Source: Arthrobacter sp. Edens01 (GTDB lineage Bacteria; Actinomycetota; Actinomycetes; Actinomycetales; Micrococcaceae). From it: 64,000 nt of DNA. A program made the translations under genes and the position numbers. Positions 25,636-33,066 of this stretch are shown here, one piece after another; the first letter of the stretch is position 1, and the number at the start of each line of letters is the position of its first letter. Under the pieces are notes generated by a model. The model was not told the DNA's origin. It did no database searches and saw only the letters and a program-made list of their open reading frames with translations. The stretch covers positions 35,890 through 99,889 of the forward strand of contig NZ_LKIU01000003.1 in the NCBI RefSeq assembly GCF_001307035.1, read 5' to 3'.

Positions 25636-26490
25636 ATGTCAGTAGCATCCGGGTACGTCCACATCTCCCTCCGCAATGCCCAGACAAGGGCAGCCGGAAT
25701 ACCAGCACGGCCGGCTGGGTTTGCCCGCCAGTTCGGTGCGCCCGCCACGGGACAGCAGTTCCCTGGCCAGGTAGTTCCCAACGCGGCCCGTTCACCGCGT
25801 CCCTCCTATCCGGAGGGAATGCCCGTCACCGCCCCGACACCAGTGGTCGGCCCGTCCGGAGTGCCCGGCCCGCAGCCAGTTGCCAATGACACGGTTGCCA
25901 GAGGTTTCGTGATCTACGTTGGCCTGGATGAACACGCCGCCGCGGCCGCCGGAACTACGCTCACTAAGCTGGCCCAGGAAATCCGGGCGCACGTCCAGAC
26001 ACTTGTGCCGGGTGCTCAAAGCCACGCGGCCGTAGCACTGGCACCTGCCAGTGCCGCCGGCTCTGACATCGACGTTGTCCGCCAGGCACTGGGGGACCCG
26101 ACTGTCAGCCGGAAGCCACGCCAGGAGATGCCTGCACCGTCACCCGTTCAGCAGAGTGCACCGCGGCCAACCGGCGTGCTTATCGACCTTTCCCGCCGCG
26201 AGGTACACCTGGACGGCGAAACCCTGAACCTTACGTTCAAGGAGTTCGAACTGCTCAACTACCTCGTGGAGAACGCTTCCCGGACCGTTGGGCGCGAGGA
26301 GCTGCTCTCCGGCCTGTGGCGCAATGCCGAGGAAGTGCCCAATGAGCGGACCATCGACGTTCACATCCGCCGGCTGCGTTCAAAGCTGGGCCGGCTGGCC
26401 AACACCGTGCGAACAGTACGGGGCCAGGGTTACAGGTTCTATGAGCACCCCGAAGTTGTTGTCTGGGCCGCTCCGGAATACAGCATCTAG
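25636..26490 (+). CDS. Winged-helix regulator with OmpR/PhoB-type DNA-binding domain and no receiver domain
   Basis: The 284-residue protein has a Pro/Ala/Gly-rich N-terminal half. It contains V-A-R-G-F-V-I-Y-V-G-L-D-E-H and an A-E-I-R-A-H-V-Q-T-L-V-like helix (about residues 95-130). The C-terminal half is a full OmpR/PhoB winged helix (about residues 185-275): L-I-D-L-S-R-R-E-V-H-L, L-T-F-K-E-F-E-L-L-N-Y-L, R-T-I-D-V-H-I-R-R-L-R-S-K-L and V-R-G-Q-G-Y-R-F. No receiver aspartate motif is present, so it is not a normal two-component regulator. The ATG follows a weak GAGG. Its targets are unknown; GTTAC motifs upstream hint at self-regulation. Confidence 0.85.
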   Translation: MSVASGYVHISLRNAQTRAAGIPARPAGFARQFGAPATGQQFPGQVVPNAARSPRPSYPEGMPVTAPTPVVGPSGVPGPQPVANDTVARGFVIYVGLDEHAAAAAGTTLTKLAQEIRAHVQTLVPGAQSHAAVALAPASAAGSDIDVVRQALGDPTVSRKPRQEMPAPSPVQQSAPRPTGVLIDLSRREVHLDGETLNLTFKEFELLNYLVENASRTVGREELLSGLWRNAEEVPNERTIDVHIRRLRSKLGRLANTVRTVRGQGYRFYEHPEVVVWAAPEYSI

Positions 26491-26523
26491 CAAGACCTGC
26501 GGCGCCAACCACTGGAAGAGGCT

Positions 26524-26560
26524 AGAAACGGCTGCTTTGATCCTCAAAGCAGCCGTTTCT
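26524..26560 (+). terminator. Intrinsic-type hairpin after the winged-helix regulator
   Basis: A perfect 17-bp stem (26524-26540 with 26544-26560) closes a TCC loop 33 bp after the stop codon. It ends in TTTCT within the stem, with a pyrimidine-rich GCCCTCTC after it. Confidence 0.8.
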
Positions 26561-26636
26561 GCCCTCTCAGGATGCCGGTCCCTGCAGGGCAGAGGCCGCG
26601 GCCCGGCCAGGGCCCCCGCGCGGATAGACTTGGCCC

Positions 26637-27164
26637 ATGAGCGGCCACCACCTGAAAAAACTGATGCTGCTGCGGCATGCCAAAGCAGACTGGCCGCGCG
26701 AGGTCACCTCGGACCATGAGCGCCCGCTCTCCGGACGCGGTCACAGGGACGCCCCGCAGGCCGGGATCTGGATGCGGGAGAACGACTCCGTTCCGGACTT
26801 TATCCTCTGCTCCTACGCCCTGCGGACACGGCAGACCTGCACGTGGGTCTGCGACGAACTGGGGGAGAAGGCGCCCACCGCCAAATTGGAGGACCGTCTT
26901 TACGACGCCTCGGCGTCGGGAATCATCAGCGTCATCAACCATGTACCGGAGACGGTAACCAGCCTGCTGGTGATTGCGCATATGCCGGGGGTCCAGGACG
27001 TCGGCATGCGGCTGGCGTCCCTTGCTTCCAACGAAGACGCCGTGATGGAAATGGCTACCCATTATCCAACCTCCGGACTGACCGTCATGGAAGTCGAGGT
27101 GCCCTGGGCCGAACTCGACGGCCGCGACGCACGTGTTACCGATTTTGTGGTGCCCCGGGGCTGA
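26637..27164 (+). CDS. SixA-like phosphohistidine phosphatase (histidine phosphatase superfamily)
   Basis: The 175-residue protein has the phosphatase core L-M-L-L-R-H-A-K-A-D (catalytic RH) near residue 10. Y-A-L-R-T-R-Q-T follows at about 63, and the second catalytic histidine is in V-I-A-H-M-P-G-V-Q. This is the layout of SixA, which removes phosphate from phosphohistidine. The actual substrate may be a small phosphoester. TAGACT ends six bases before the ATG and no ribosome-binding site is seen, suggesting a leaderless mRNA. Confidence 0.88.
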   Translation: MSGHHLKKLMLLRHAKADWPREVTSDHERPLSGRGHRDAPQAGIWMRENDSVPDFILCSYALRTRQTCTWVCDELGEKAPTAKLEDRLYDASASGIISVINHVPETVTSLLVIAHMPGVQDVGMRLASLASNEDAVMEMATHYPTSGLTVMEVEVPWAELDGRDARVTDFVVPRG

Positions 27165-27172
27165 AAGGGCCG

Positions 27173-28597
27173 CTAAAGTCCGTACTTTTCCAACAGGCGC
27201 AGCCACACCTCGCTGATGGTGGGGTAGGCAGGAACGGCATGCCAGAGCCTGTCCAGCGGGACCTGCCCGGTCACGGCAATCGTGGCGGCATGCAGCAGCT
27301 CAGCCACACCGGGCCCGGCGAACGTGAAACCAACCGGTACGCCCCGGTCCTCATCAACAACCATTTGGGCCCAGCCGCTGTATCCGTCGGCATAGAGGGA
27401 TGATCCAGCCACGCTGATCGGCAGGGACGTTTCCGAAACCCGGATGCCGCGTTCCTTCGCCTGCTCTGGGCTCAGCCCGGTCATCGCTATCTCGGGATCC
27501 GTGAAAACCACCTGCGGCACTGCGTAGTGATCCGCCGTCGCGGCAAACCGGCTCCAGTCCGGCGGAGCTTCGAAACCAATCTCGCCCTTAGCGCGTGCTG
27601 CAATTGCGGCACCCGTTGCGCGCGCTTCGTACTTGCCCTGATGGGTCAGCAGAACCTTTCCTGCAGCATCACCGACGGCGTAAAGCCAGTTGCCGGACCC
27701 GGCGACCAGCCCGCTGGCATCGGAAACCAGCGAATCCGGGTCCAGGCCCAGTTCTTCCAACCCGAGCCCGTGCAATGCTGGGCGCCGTCCGGTGGCGATC
27801 AGCAGCCGGTCTCCGTGTAGCATTTCTCCGTCCGGCAGCGCCAGGACAATGCTGCCGGACTCGTCCTGGAAGACCCGTTCGGCCGTAGTGCCGGTATGGA
27901 GGGTGATCCCGTCGGCACGCAGTGCCTCCTCCACGAGGTCCGCTGCCGGCCGGGGGAACGCATCCAGCAGGTTGTGCCGCACCACCATGGATACTTCAGA
28001 GCCAAGACGGGCATAGGCCTGCGCCAGTTCGGTTCCGGCGACTCCTCCTCCCACTACCAGGAGGCGGGGAGGCACTTCCTGGGACGAAGTCGCGTCTGCC
28101 GTTCCCCAGAAACTGACCTGGTCCAGGCCTTCGAGCGGAGGGCGGACCGGTAGGGATCCGGTAGCAAGAACGACGGCGTGCCGGGCGCGGATGGTTGCCC
28201 GTGTGCCGTCGTCGTCACTCACCTGCAAAGAACGCTCACCGGTAAGCCGGGCGCGGCCGCGTACCAGGCCGATTCCTGTTTCCCTGACCCACTCCACCTG
28301 GCCGGCGTCGTCCCAGTCTGAGGTGAAGGAATTCCGCCGGTCCAGGACCGCCCTGGCGTCAAGTCCTCCGGTCACTGCCTGGCGGACTCCGTCCACGGCG
28401 CGCGCTTCGGCCAGGACCGTGCCCGGTCGCAGAAGTGCCTTTGACGGCATGCATGCCCAGTATGAGCACTCCCCGCCAACCAGGGCGGACTCGACCAGGA
28501 TGGCCTGGAGCCCGGCTTGCACCACACGGCCCGCAGCGTTCTCTCCCGCCGCTCCGCCGCCGATGACTACGACATCTGTTTCCAGGGATTCAGTCAT
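27173..28597 (-). CDS. FAD-dependent pyridine nucleotide-disulfide oxidoreductase
   Basis: The 474-residue flavoprotein has an N-terminal FAD site V-V-V-I-G-G-G-A-A-G-E-N-A and a redox-active disulfide G-G-E-C-S-Y-W-A-C-M-P-S-K, with the usual four-residue spacing but an unusual S-Y-W-A between the cysteines. It also has the NAD(P) site V-V-G-G-G-V-A-G-T-E-L and the second FAD motif L-Y-A-V-G-D-A-A-G. The interface domain lacks the HxxxxE pair at the usual place, reading A-V-P-A-Y-P-T-I-S-E (the glutamate is kept, with H-A-V-P-A-Y-P-T). It resembles dihydrolipoamide dehydrogenase or mercuric reductase; the substrate is unknown. ATG at 28597 is chosen because the motif starts there. Confidence 0.88.
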   Translation of the reverse strand: MTESLETDVVVIGGGAAGENAAGRVVQAGLQAILVESALVGGECSYWACMPSKALLRPGTVLAEARAVDGVRQAVTGGLDARAVLDRRNSFTSDWDDAGQVEWVRETGIGLVRGRARLTGERSLQVSDDDGTRATIRARHAVVLATGSLPVRPPLEGLDQVSFWGTADATSSQEVPPRLLVVGGGVAGTELAQAYARLGSEVSMVVRHNLLDAFPRPAADLVEEALRADGITLHTGTTAERVFQDESGSIVLALPDGEMLHGDRLLIATGRRPALHGLGLEELGLDPDSLVSDASGLVAGSGNWLYAVGDAAGKVLLTHQGKYEARATGAAIAARAKGEIGFEAPPDWSRFAATADHYAVPQVVFTDPEIAMTGLSPEQAKERGIRVSETSLPISVAGSSLYADGYSGWAQMVVDEDRGVPVGFTFAGPGVAELLHAATIAVTGQVPLDRLWHAVPAYPTISEVWLRLLEKYGL

Positions 28598-28686
28598 GGG
28601 CCCGAGCCTTCCATCTGTCCGCCTCCGGGGCAAGAGCGGCAAAGGCCTGCCGTCATCTCGAACGACACCGCGGCGCGGGCAGAAAA

Positions 28687-28727
28687 AAACCCGGCCTGAC
28701 CGCATTTCTGCAGGTCAGGCCGGGTTT
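28687..28727 (-). terminator. Intrinsic terminator after tRNA-Arg
   Basis: A perfect 15-bp stem (28687-28701 with 28713-28727) with an 11-base loop is followed on the minus strand by a run of seven T (counting those that close the stem). It lies three bases beyond the tRNA 3' end. Confidence 0.92.
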
Positions 28728-28730
28728 CAG

Positions 28731-28806
28731 TGGTGCGCGCGAAGGGATTCGAACCCCCAACCTTCTGATCCGTAGTCAGATGCTCTATCCGTTGAGCTAC
28801 GCACGC
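28731..28806 (-). tRNA. tRNA-Arg (ACG anticodon)
   Basis: The 76-nt minus-strand cloverleaf has D-arm AGCTCAACGGATAGAGC, anticodon loop CTACGGA (ACG, the substrate of TadA for inosine formation), T-loop GGTTCGAATC, and an encoded CCA. Confidence 0.96.
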
Positions 28807-29111
28807 ATTTTTGGAATATCCTTGAAGTTGGTGGGTTTCCCCGGCTTCTTTCAAGTTCTTCCGTGGCTGTTTGGCCGTAGATAACTATAGCGGGGTTCCC
28901 GGGAGAACGCCAATCGGGTTCCGTTACGGCCGAATACTAGACCGGTCTATATGACCTTCGTCACACAAAACAGTGATTTTGGATGAAATTCCCTTGAAAT
29001 CTAGGCAAACTTGGATCTGTTCGCCACATAGGTAGCATCTTTGGCCCGCTGGAGGGCCGCAGCTGGGAAATAGCATCAAAAAATACCACTGACCCAACGA
29101 AGGGAAGAGTC
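28807..29111 (+). promoter_or_regulatory. pckG upstream region with 12-bp palindrome
   Basis: About 300 bp between tRNA-Arg and pckG carry no gene. TAGACCGGTCTA (28938-28949) is a perfect 12-bp palindrome about 160 bp before the pckG start and could be an operator. GAAGGGAAG precedes the start codon. No convincing -35/-10 pair was identified. Confidence 0.4.
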
Positions 29112-31007
29112 ATGGGCGATGACGCGCGTCAGCTAGTTCTCGATGAGAGCGGCAACGCTGCTCCTAGCCAAATGCAGGACAGCAAGAACAGGGAGGCCTC
29201 CAGCGGGGCACCCACCACCCACCGTGGCCTGCTGGCGTGGGTCCAGGAAGTGGCAGAGCTGACGCAGCCCGCCGACGTCTATTGGGTCAACGGATCTGCC
29301 GAGGAAAACAAGGCGCTCACCGACGCACTGGTAGAGGCCGGCACACTGACCCGCCTGAACCCTGAGACCTTCCCCAACTCCTTCGCTGCCTTCTCCGATC
29401 CCAAGGACGTGGCACGCGTCGAGGAGCAGACCTTCATCTGCTCCGAGAAGAAGGAAGACGCCGGATTCACCAACAACTGGATGGATCCCGCGGAAATGCG
29501 GACCAAGCTCAACGGTCTCTTTGCCGGTTCAATGCGCGGCCGCACCATGTACGTTATTCCGTTCGTCATGGGACACCTCGACGCCGAGGACCCGAAGTTC
29601 GGCGTCGAGATCACCGACAGCGCCTACGTGGTCGCCTCCATGCGGATCATGGCCCGCATCGGCACCGACGTGCTGCGCAAGATGGAGGAACTTGACGCCT
29701 TCTTCGTCCCCGCCCTGCACTCCGTCGGCGCCCCTCTGGCTGAGGGCGAAGCAGATGTCCCCTGGCCGTGCAACGAGGAGAAGTGGATCGTGCACTTCCC
29801 CGAAGACCGCTCCATCTACTCCTACGGCTCCGGCTACGGCGGCAACGCCCTGCTGGGCAAGAAGTGCTACGCGCTGCGCATCGCGTCGGTCATGGCACGG
29901 GACGAAGGCTGGCTCGCCGAGCACATGCTCATCCTGAAACTGACCAGCCCGGAGAAGAAGGACTACTACGTCTCCGCTGCCTTCCCGTCCGCCTGCGGCA
30001 AGACCAACCTGGCCCTGCTTGATCCGACCGTCGAAGGCTGGAAGGTCGAGACCCTCGGAGATGACATCACCTGGCTGCGCTTTGGCCACGACGGGGAGCT
30101 CCGTGCCACCAACCCGGAAGCCGGCCTGTTCGGCGTTGCCCCGGGCACCGGATGGAGCACCAACCCCAACGCGATGCGCGCCATCGCCAAGGGCAACTCG
30201 ATCTTCACCAACGTGGCCCTGACCGACGACGGCGGTGTCTGGTGGGAAGGTATGACGGACGAGACGCCGGCGCACCTGACGGACTGGCGCGGCAACGACT
30301 GGACTCCGGAAGCGGGCACCCCTGCTGCGCACCCGAACTCCCGTTTCTGCACCCCGATCGACCAGATCGACATGCTCGCTGAGGAATACCATTCCCCGAA
30401 CGGTGTGCCGGTCTCCGCGATCCTGTTCGGCGGCCGCCGGAAGACCACGGTTCCCCTGGTCACCCAGGCGCGCGACTGGACCAGCGGCATTTTCATGGGC
30501 TCCACGCTGTCCTCGGAGACCACGGCGGCCGCTGCCGGAGCCGTGGGCGTGGTGCGCCGTGACCCGATGGCCATGCTGCCGTTCATCGGTTACGACGCAG
30601 GTGACTACCTCAAGCACTGGATCACCCTCAGCGGCACCGCGAACCAGGAGAAGCTGCCGCAGATCTTCCTGGTGAACTGGTTCCGCCGCACGGCCGACGG
30701 CGGTTTCGCCTGGCCCGGCTTCGGCGAGAACTCGCGTGTGCTCAAGTGGGTCATCGAGCGCCTCGAAGGAAAGGCCGACGCCGTCGAAACCCCGATCGGC
30801 TTTGTGCCCACCGGCGATTCGATTGACCTCAAGGGCCTGGACATGACCCCGGCCGACGTCGAAGCCGCAGTGCGCGTGGACCCGGCCGAGTGGGAGACCG
30901 AGCTGGCCGGCATCGACGAGTGGTACGCCCGCTTCGGTGATTCCCTGCCCGAGGAGCTCTCCGCCAAGCTGGCCGAACTCAAGGAGCGCTTCGCAGCCGC
31001 GAAGTAG
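29112..31007 (+). CDS. pckG: Phosphoenolpyruvate carboxykinase (GTP)
   Basis: The 631-residue enzyme converts oxaloacetate and GTP to PEP, CO2 and GDP, the entry to gluconeogenesis. It carries the GTP-class kinase-1 loop [11 protein letters not shown], the metal/oxaloacetate region [16 protein letters not shown], and F-G-V-A-P-G-T-G with later [11 protein letters not shown]. The N-terminus has about 20 extra residues relative to the family core (610 in mycobacteria). It is a single gene between two terminators. Confidence 0.96.
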   Translation: MGDDARQLVLDESGNAAPSQMQDSKNREASSGAPTTHRGLLAWVQEVAELTQPADVYWVNGSAEENKALTDALVEAGTLTRLNPETFPNSFAAFSDPKDVARVEEQTFICSEKKEDAGFTNNWMDPAEMRTKLNGLFAGSMRGRTMYVIPFVMGHLDAEDPKFGVEITDSAYVVASMRIMARIGTDVLRKMEELDAFFVPALHSVGAPLAEGEADVPWPCNEEKWIVHFPEDRSIYSYGSGYGGNALLGKKCYALRIASVMARDEGWLAEHMLILKLTSPEKKDYYVSAAFPSACGKTNLALLDPTVEGWKVETLGDDITWLRFGHDGELRATNPEAGLFGVAPGTGWSTNPNAMRAIAKGNSIFTNVALTDDGGVWWEGMTDETPAHLTDWRGNDWTPEAGTPAAHPNSRFCTPIDQIDMLAEEYHSPNGVPVSAILFGGRRKTTVPLVTQARDWTSGIFMGSTLSSETTAAAAGAVGVVRRDPMAMLPFIGYDAGDYLKHWITLSGTANQEKLPQIFLVNWFRRTADGGFAWPGFGENSRVLKWVIERLEGKADAVETPIGFVPTGDSIDLKGLDMTPADVEAAVRVDPAEWETELAGIDEWYARFGDSLPEELSAKLAELKERFAAAK

Positions 31008-31021
31008 GTCCTGAACAAACG

Positions 31022-31058
31022 GAAGGCCCCGCACTCAGCGAATGAGTGCGGGGCCTTC
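31022..31058. terminator. Bidirectional terminator between pckG and the 31072 gene
   Basis: A perfect 15-bp stem (31022-31036 with 31044-31058), flanked by AAAC on the left and GTTT on the right, lies between convergent genes, so either strand reads a T-rich tail. Confidence 0.85.
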
Positions 31059-31071
31059 TGTTTGCCTGCGT

Positions 31072-31536
31072 CTAGGAATCAGCTGCTTCGCTGCTGGCCC
31101 AGACGATCGGCTCGCCGGATTCCCAGATGGGATCGTTGAAGGTCCACTGGCCGTCCTGCTCGGAGTAGGTCTGGATCGCGGAGATGCAGACGCCCTCAGA
31201 GTGCTCAGCCACCACGTGGATGGCGTCGGTGCCTTCGTCGGGCAGGGTGATGTCGGAGAACACGGCTACGGCACGGTTCTGGTCCTTCTGCTCTTCCAGG
31301 ACGGTGTAGAGGTCATCGATCATGGCCTCCGCGTCCAGGTCCTCGTCGCTCTCTTCGGGAGAGACGGCGACCATGCGCAGTTCGCCGTCGTTCTGTACCA
31401 CCAGGGCAGCCGGGAGGAAGGCACCCTGCGCTTCGAGCTGTTCCTGCGTGACACCGAGGGCGGTGCCCAGCAGTGAGTTCAGGTCATCCTGTACCTGGGC
31501 GGAAGGTTCTCCGCCGGTCAGTTCAACGTCAGCCAT
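31072..31536 (-). CDS. Hypothetical soluble acidic protein
   Basis: The 154-residue acidic protein has no membrane segment. Recognisable stretches are F-L-P-A-A-L-V-V-Q-N-D-G-E-L-R-M-V-A-V and I-D-D-L-Y-T-V-L-E-E-Q-K. The second half has A-V-A-V-F-S-D-I-T-L-P and an immunity-protein-like acidic tail. It starts 4 bp after the manB stop and so is probably co-transcribed with it. I do not recognise a family. Confidence 0.75.
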   Translation of the reverse strand: MADVELTGGEPSAQVQDDLNSLLGTALGVTQEQLEAQGAFLPAALVVQNDGELRMVAVSPEESDEDLDAEAMIDDLYTVLEEQKDQNRAVAVFSDITLPDEGTDAIHVVAEHSEGVCISAIQTYSEQDGQWTFNDPIWESGEPIVWASSEAADS

Positions 31537-31540
31537 GAGC

Positions 31541-32947
31541 TCATTTCCTTACTAGTTCAAGTACACGGTCGCGGACCATCTCCATAGTGGAGAGGTCCTC
31601 TGCCTCGGCGTTCAGCCGGAGGAAGGGTTCGGTGTTGGACGCGCGGAGGTTGAACCACCACTGTCCGTCATCTGAGGTGAAAGTCAATCCGTCCAGTTCA
31701 TCCACCGTGACGCCTGCGCGGTCATACTCGCCGCGCACCCGGTCCACGGCTGCCTGGACGTCGTCCAGCTTGGAGTTGATCTCGCCGGAGGAGAAATACG
31801 GCTCGTATTCGCGGGCCAGATCGGAGAGGGGGAGATCCTGCTCGCCGAGTGCAGCCAGGACGTGCATCGCGGCCAGCATGCCGGTATCCGCGTTGTAGAA
31901 GTCACGGAAGTAGTAGTGCGCAGAGTGCTCGCCGCCGAAGACAGCTCCTTCGGAGGCCATCAGGGCCTTGATGAACGAGTGGCCCACCCGGGTGCGGACA
32001 GCGCGGCCGCCGCAGGCTTCCACCAGCTCGGGAACCGCGCGGGAGGTGATCAGGTTGTGGATGATCACCGGGACGTCTTCGCCGGCTGCCTTGGCGCGGG
32101 CGATTTCGCGGCGGGCCACCAGGGCTGTGATCGCCGAAGGGCTGACCGGGGCGCCGAGTTCATCGATGACAAAGCAGCGGTCAGCATCGCCGTCGAACGC
32201 CAGGCCCAGGTCTGCGCCGTGCTCGACGACGGCGGCCTGCAGGTCCCGCAGGTTCTCCGGTTCCAGCGGGTTGGCGGGGTGGTTCGGGAACGAACCGTCG
32301 AGTTCGAAGTACAGCGGCACAATGTCCAGCGGCAGTCCGGGGAGAATCGAATCACCCAGGACCGCGGGGGTGGTAAGGCCTGCCATGCCGTTGCCTGCGT
32401 CCACCACTACCTTCAGCGGGCGGATACCGCGCAGGTCCACCAGATCGCGCAGGTACGCGGAGTAGTCGCCGAGGACGTCCCGCACGCTGATCTGGCCCGG
32501 CTTCTCCACCGAGTCGATCACGCCGTCGTTCAGGTACCGCTCTGCGGCCTTCTGGATTTCCTTCAGCCCGGTCTCGGAGGAAATCGGGATTGCTCCGGCC
32601 TTGGCCATCTTGATGCCGTTGTACTGCGCGGGGTTGTGGCTGGCGGTGAAGGTCACGCCGGCAGCGTTCAGCGAACCGCACGCGTAGTAGAGCTCATCAG
32701 TGGAAATCAGGTCCAGCAGCAGTACGTAGGCTCCCCGCGCGGTGGCGCCGGAAGCGAAGTCCTTGATGAATTCCGGGGAGGACTGGCGCATGTCGCCGCC
32801 CACCAGGACCGTCTCCCCGGCCAGGCCAAGGACGTCCACAAAAGCGGCGCCAACGGCCTTGACGATTTCGGGCGTGATGGTCTCGCCGACAACGCCGCGG
32901 ACATCATAGGCCTTGAAGGACGAGGAAAGATCGAATGCAGTAGTCAC
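31541..32947 (-). CDS. manB: Phosphomannomutase/phosphoglucomutase
   Basis: The 468-residue alpha-D-phosphohexomutase interconverts mannose-6-phosphate and mannose-1-phosphate, feeding GDP-mannose for glycans. It has all four family sites: the phosphoserine loop T-A-S-H-N-P, the metal loop D-G-D-A-D-R, the sugar loop G-E-H-S-A-H-Y, and a phosphate-binding R-A-S-N-T-E-P near the end. GTG at 32947 fits the domain start (F-K-A-Y-D-V-R-G soon after). TAGACT ends seven bases upstream, suggesting a leaderless mRNA. It is divergent from recQ. Confidence 0.93.
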   Translation of the reverse strand: MTTAFDLSSSFKAYDVRGVVGETITPEIVKAVGAAFVDVLGLAGETVLVGGDMRQSSPEFIKDFASGATARGAYVLLLDLISTDELYYACGSLNAAGVTFTASHNPAQYNGIKMAKAGAIPISSETGLKEIQKAAERYLNDGVIDSVEKPGQISVRDVLGDYSAYLRDLVDLRGIRPLKVVVDAGNGMAGLTTPAVLGDSILPGLPLDIVPLYFELDGSFPNHPANPLEPENLRDLQAAVVEHGADLGLAFDGDADRCFVIDELGAPVSPSAITALVARREIARAKAAGEDVPVIIHNLITSRAVPELVEACGGRAVRTRVGHSFIKALMASEGAVFGGEHSAHYYFRDFYNADTGMLAAMHVLAALGEQDLPLSDLAREYEPYFSSGEINSKLDDVQAAVDRVRGEYDRAGVTVDELDGLTFTSDDGQWWFNLRASNTEPFLRLNAEAEDLSTMEMVRDRVLELVRK

Positions 32948-33066
32948 GCCATGCAGTCTATAGGGGAGCGCGCTGCAGCGGGGCAGGCGGGGGCGGCTGC
33001 GGACTTTTCCACATTGCCTGTCCGGGGCTTCGGCGTGAGGGGGTCCCGGCTGGAATAGTGGAGGGT

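Noticed and set aside
25148..25795. 215-residue open frame on the minus strand in the upp–regulator gap
   Set aside because: It runs across the upp terminator and into the regulator's coding start, has no ribosome-binding site that stands out and no recognisable motif. The region is better read as regulatory.
25636..26490. Two-component response regulator
   Set aside because: The DNA-binding half is OmpR/PhoB-like, but no receiver domain or phospho-aspartate site is present, and no kinase gene is adjacent.
29529..31034. 501-residue open frame on the minus strand opposite pckG
   Set aside because: It lies antisense to a highly conserved enzyme and shows no domain; a GC-rich shadow.
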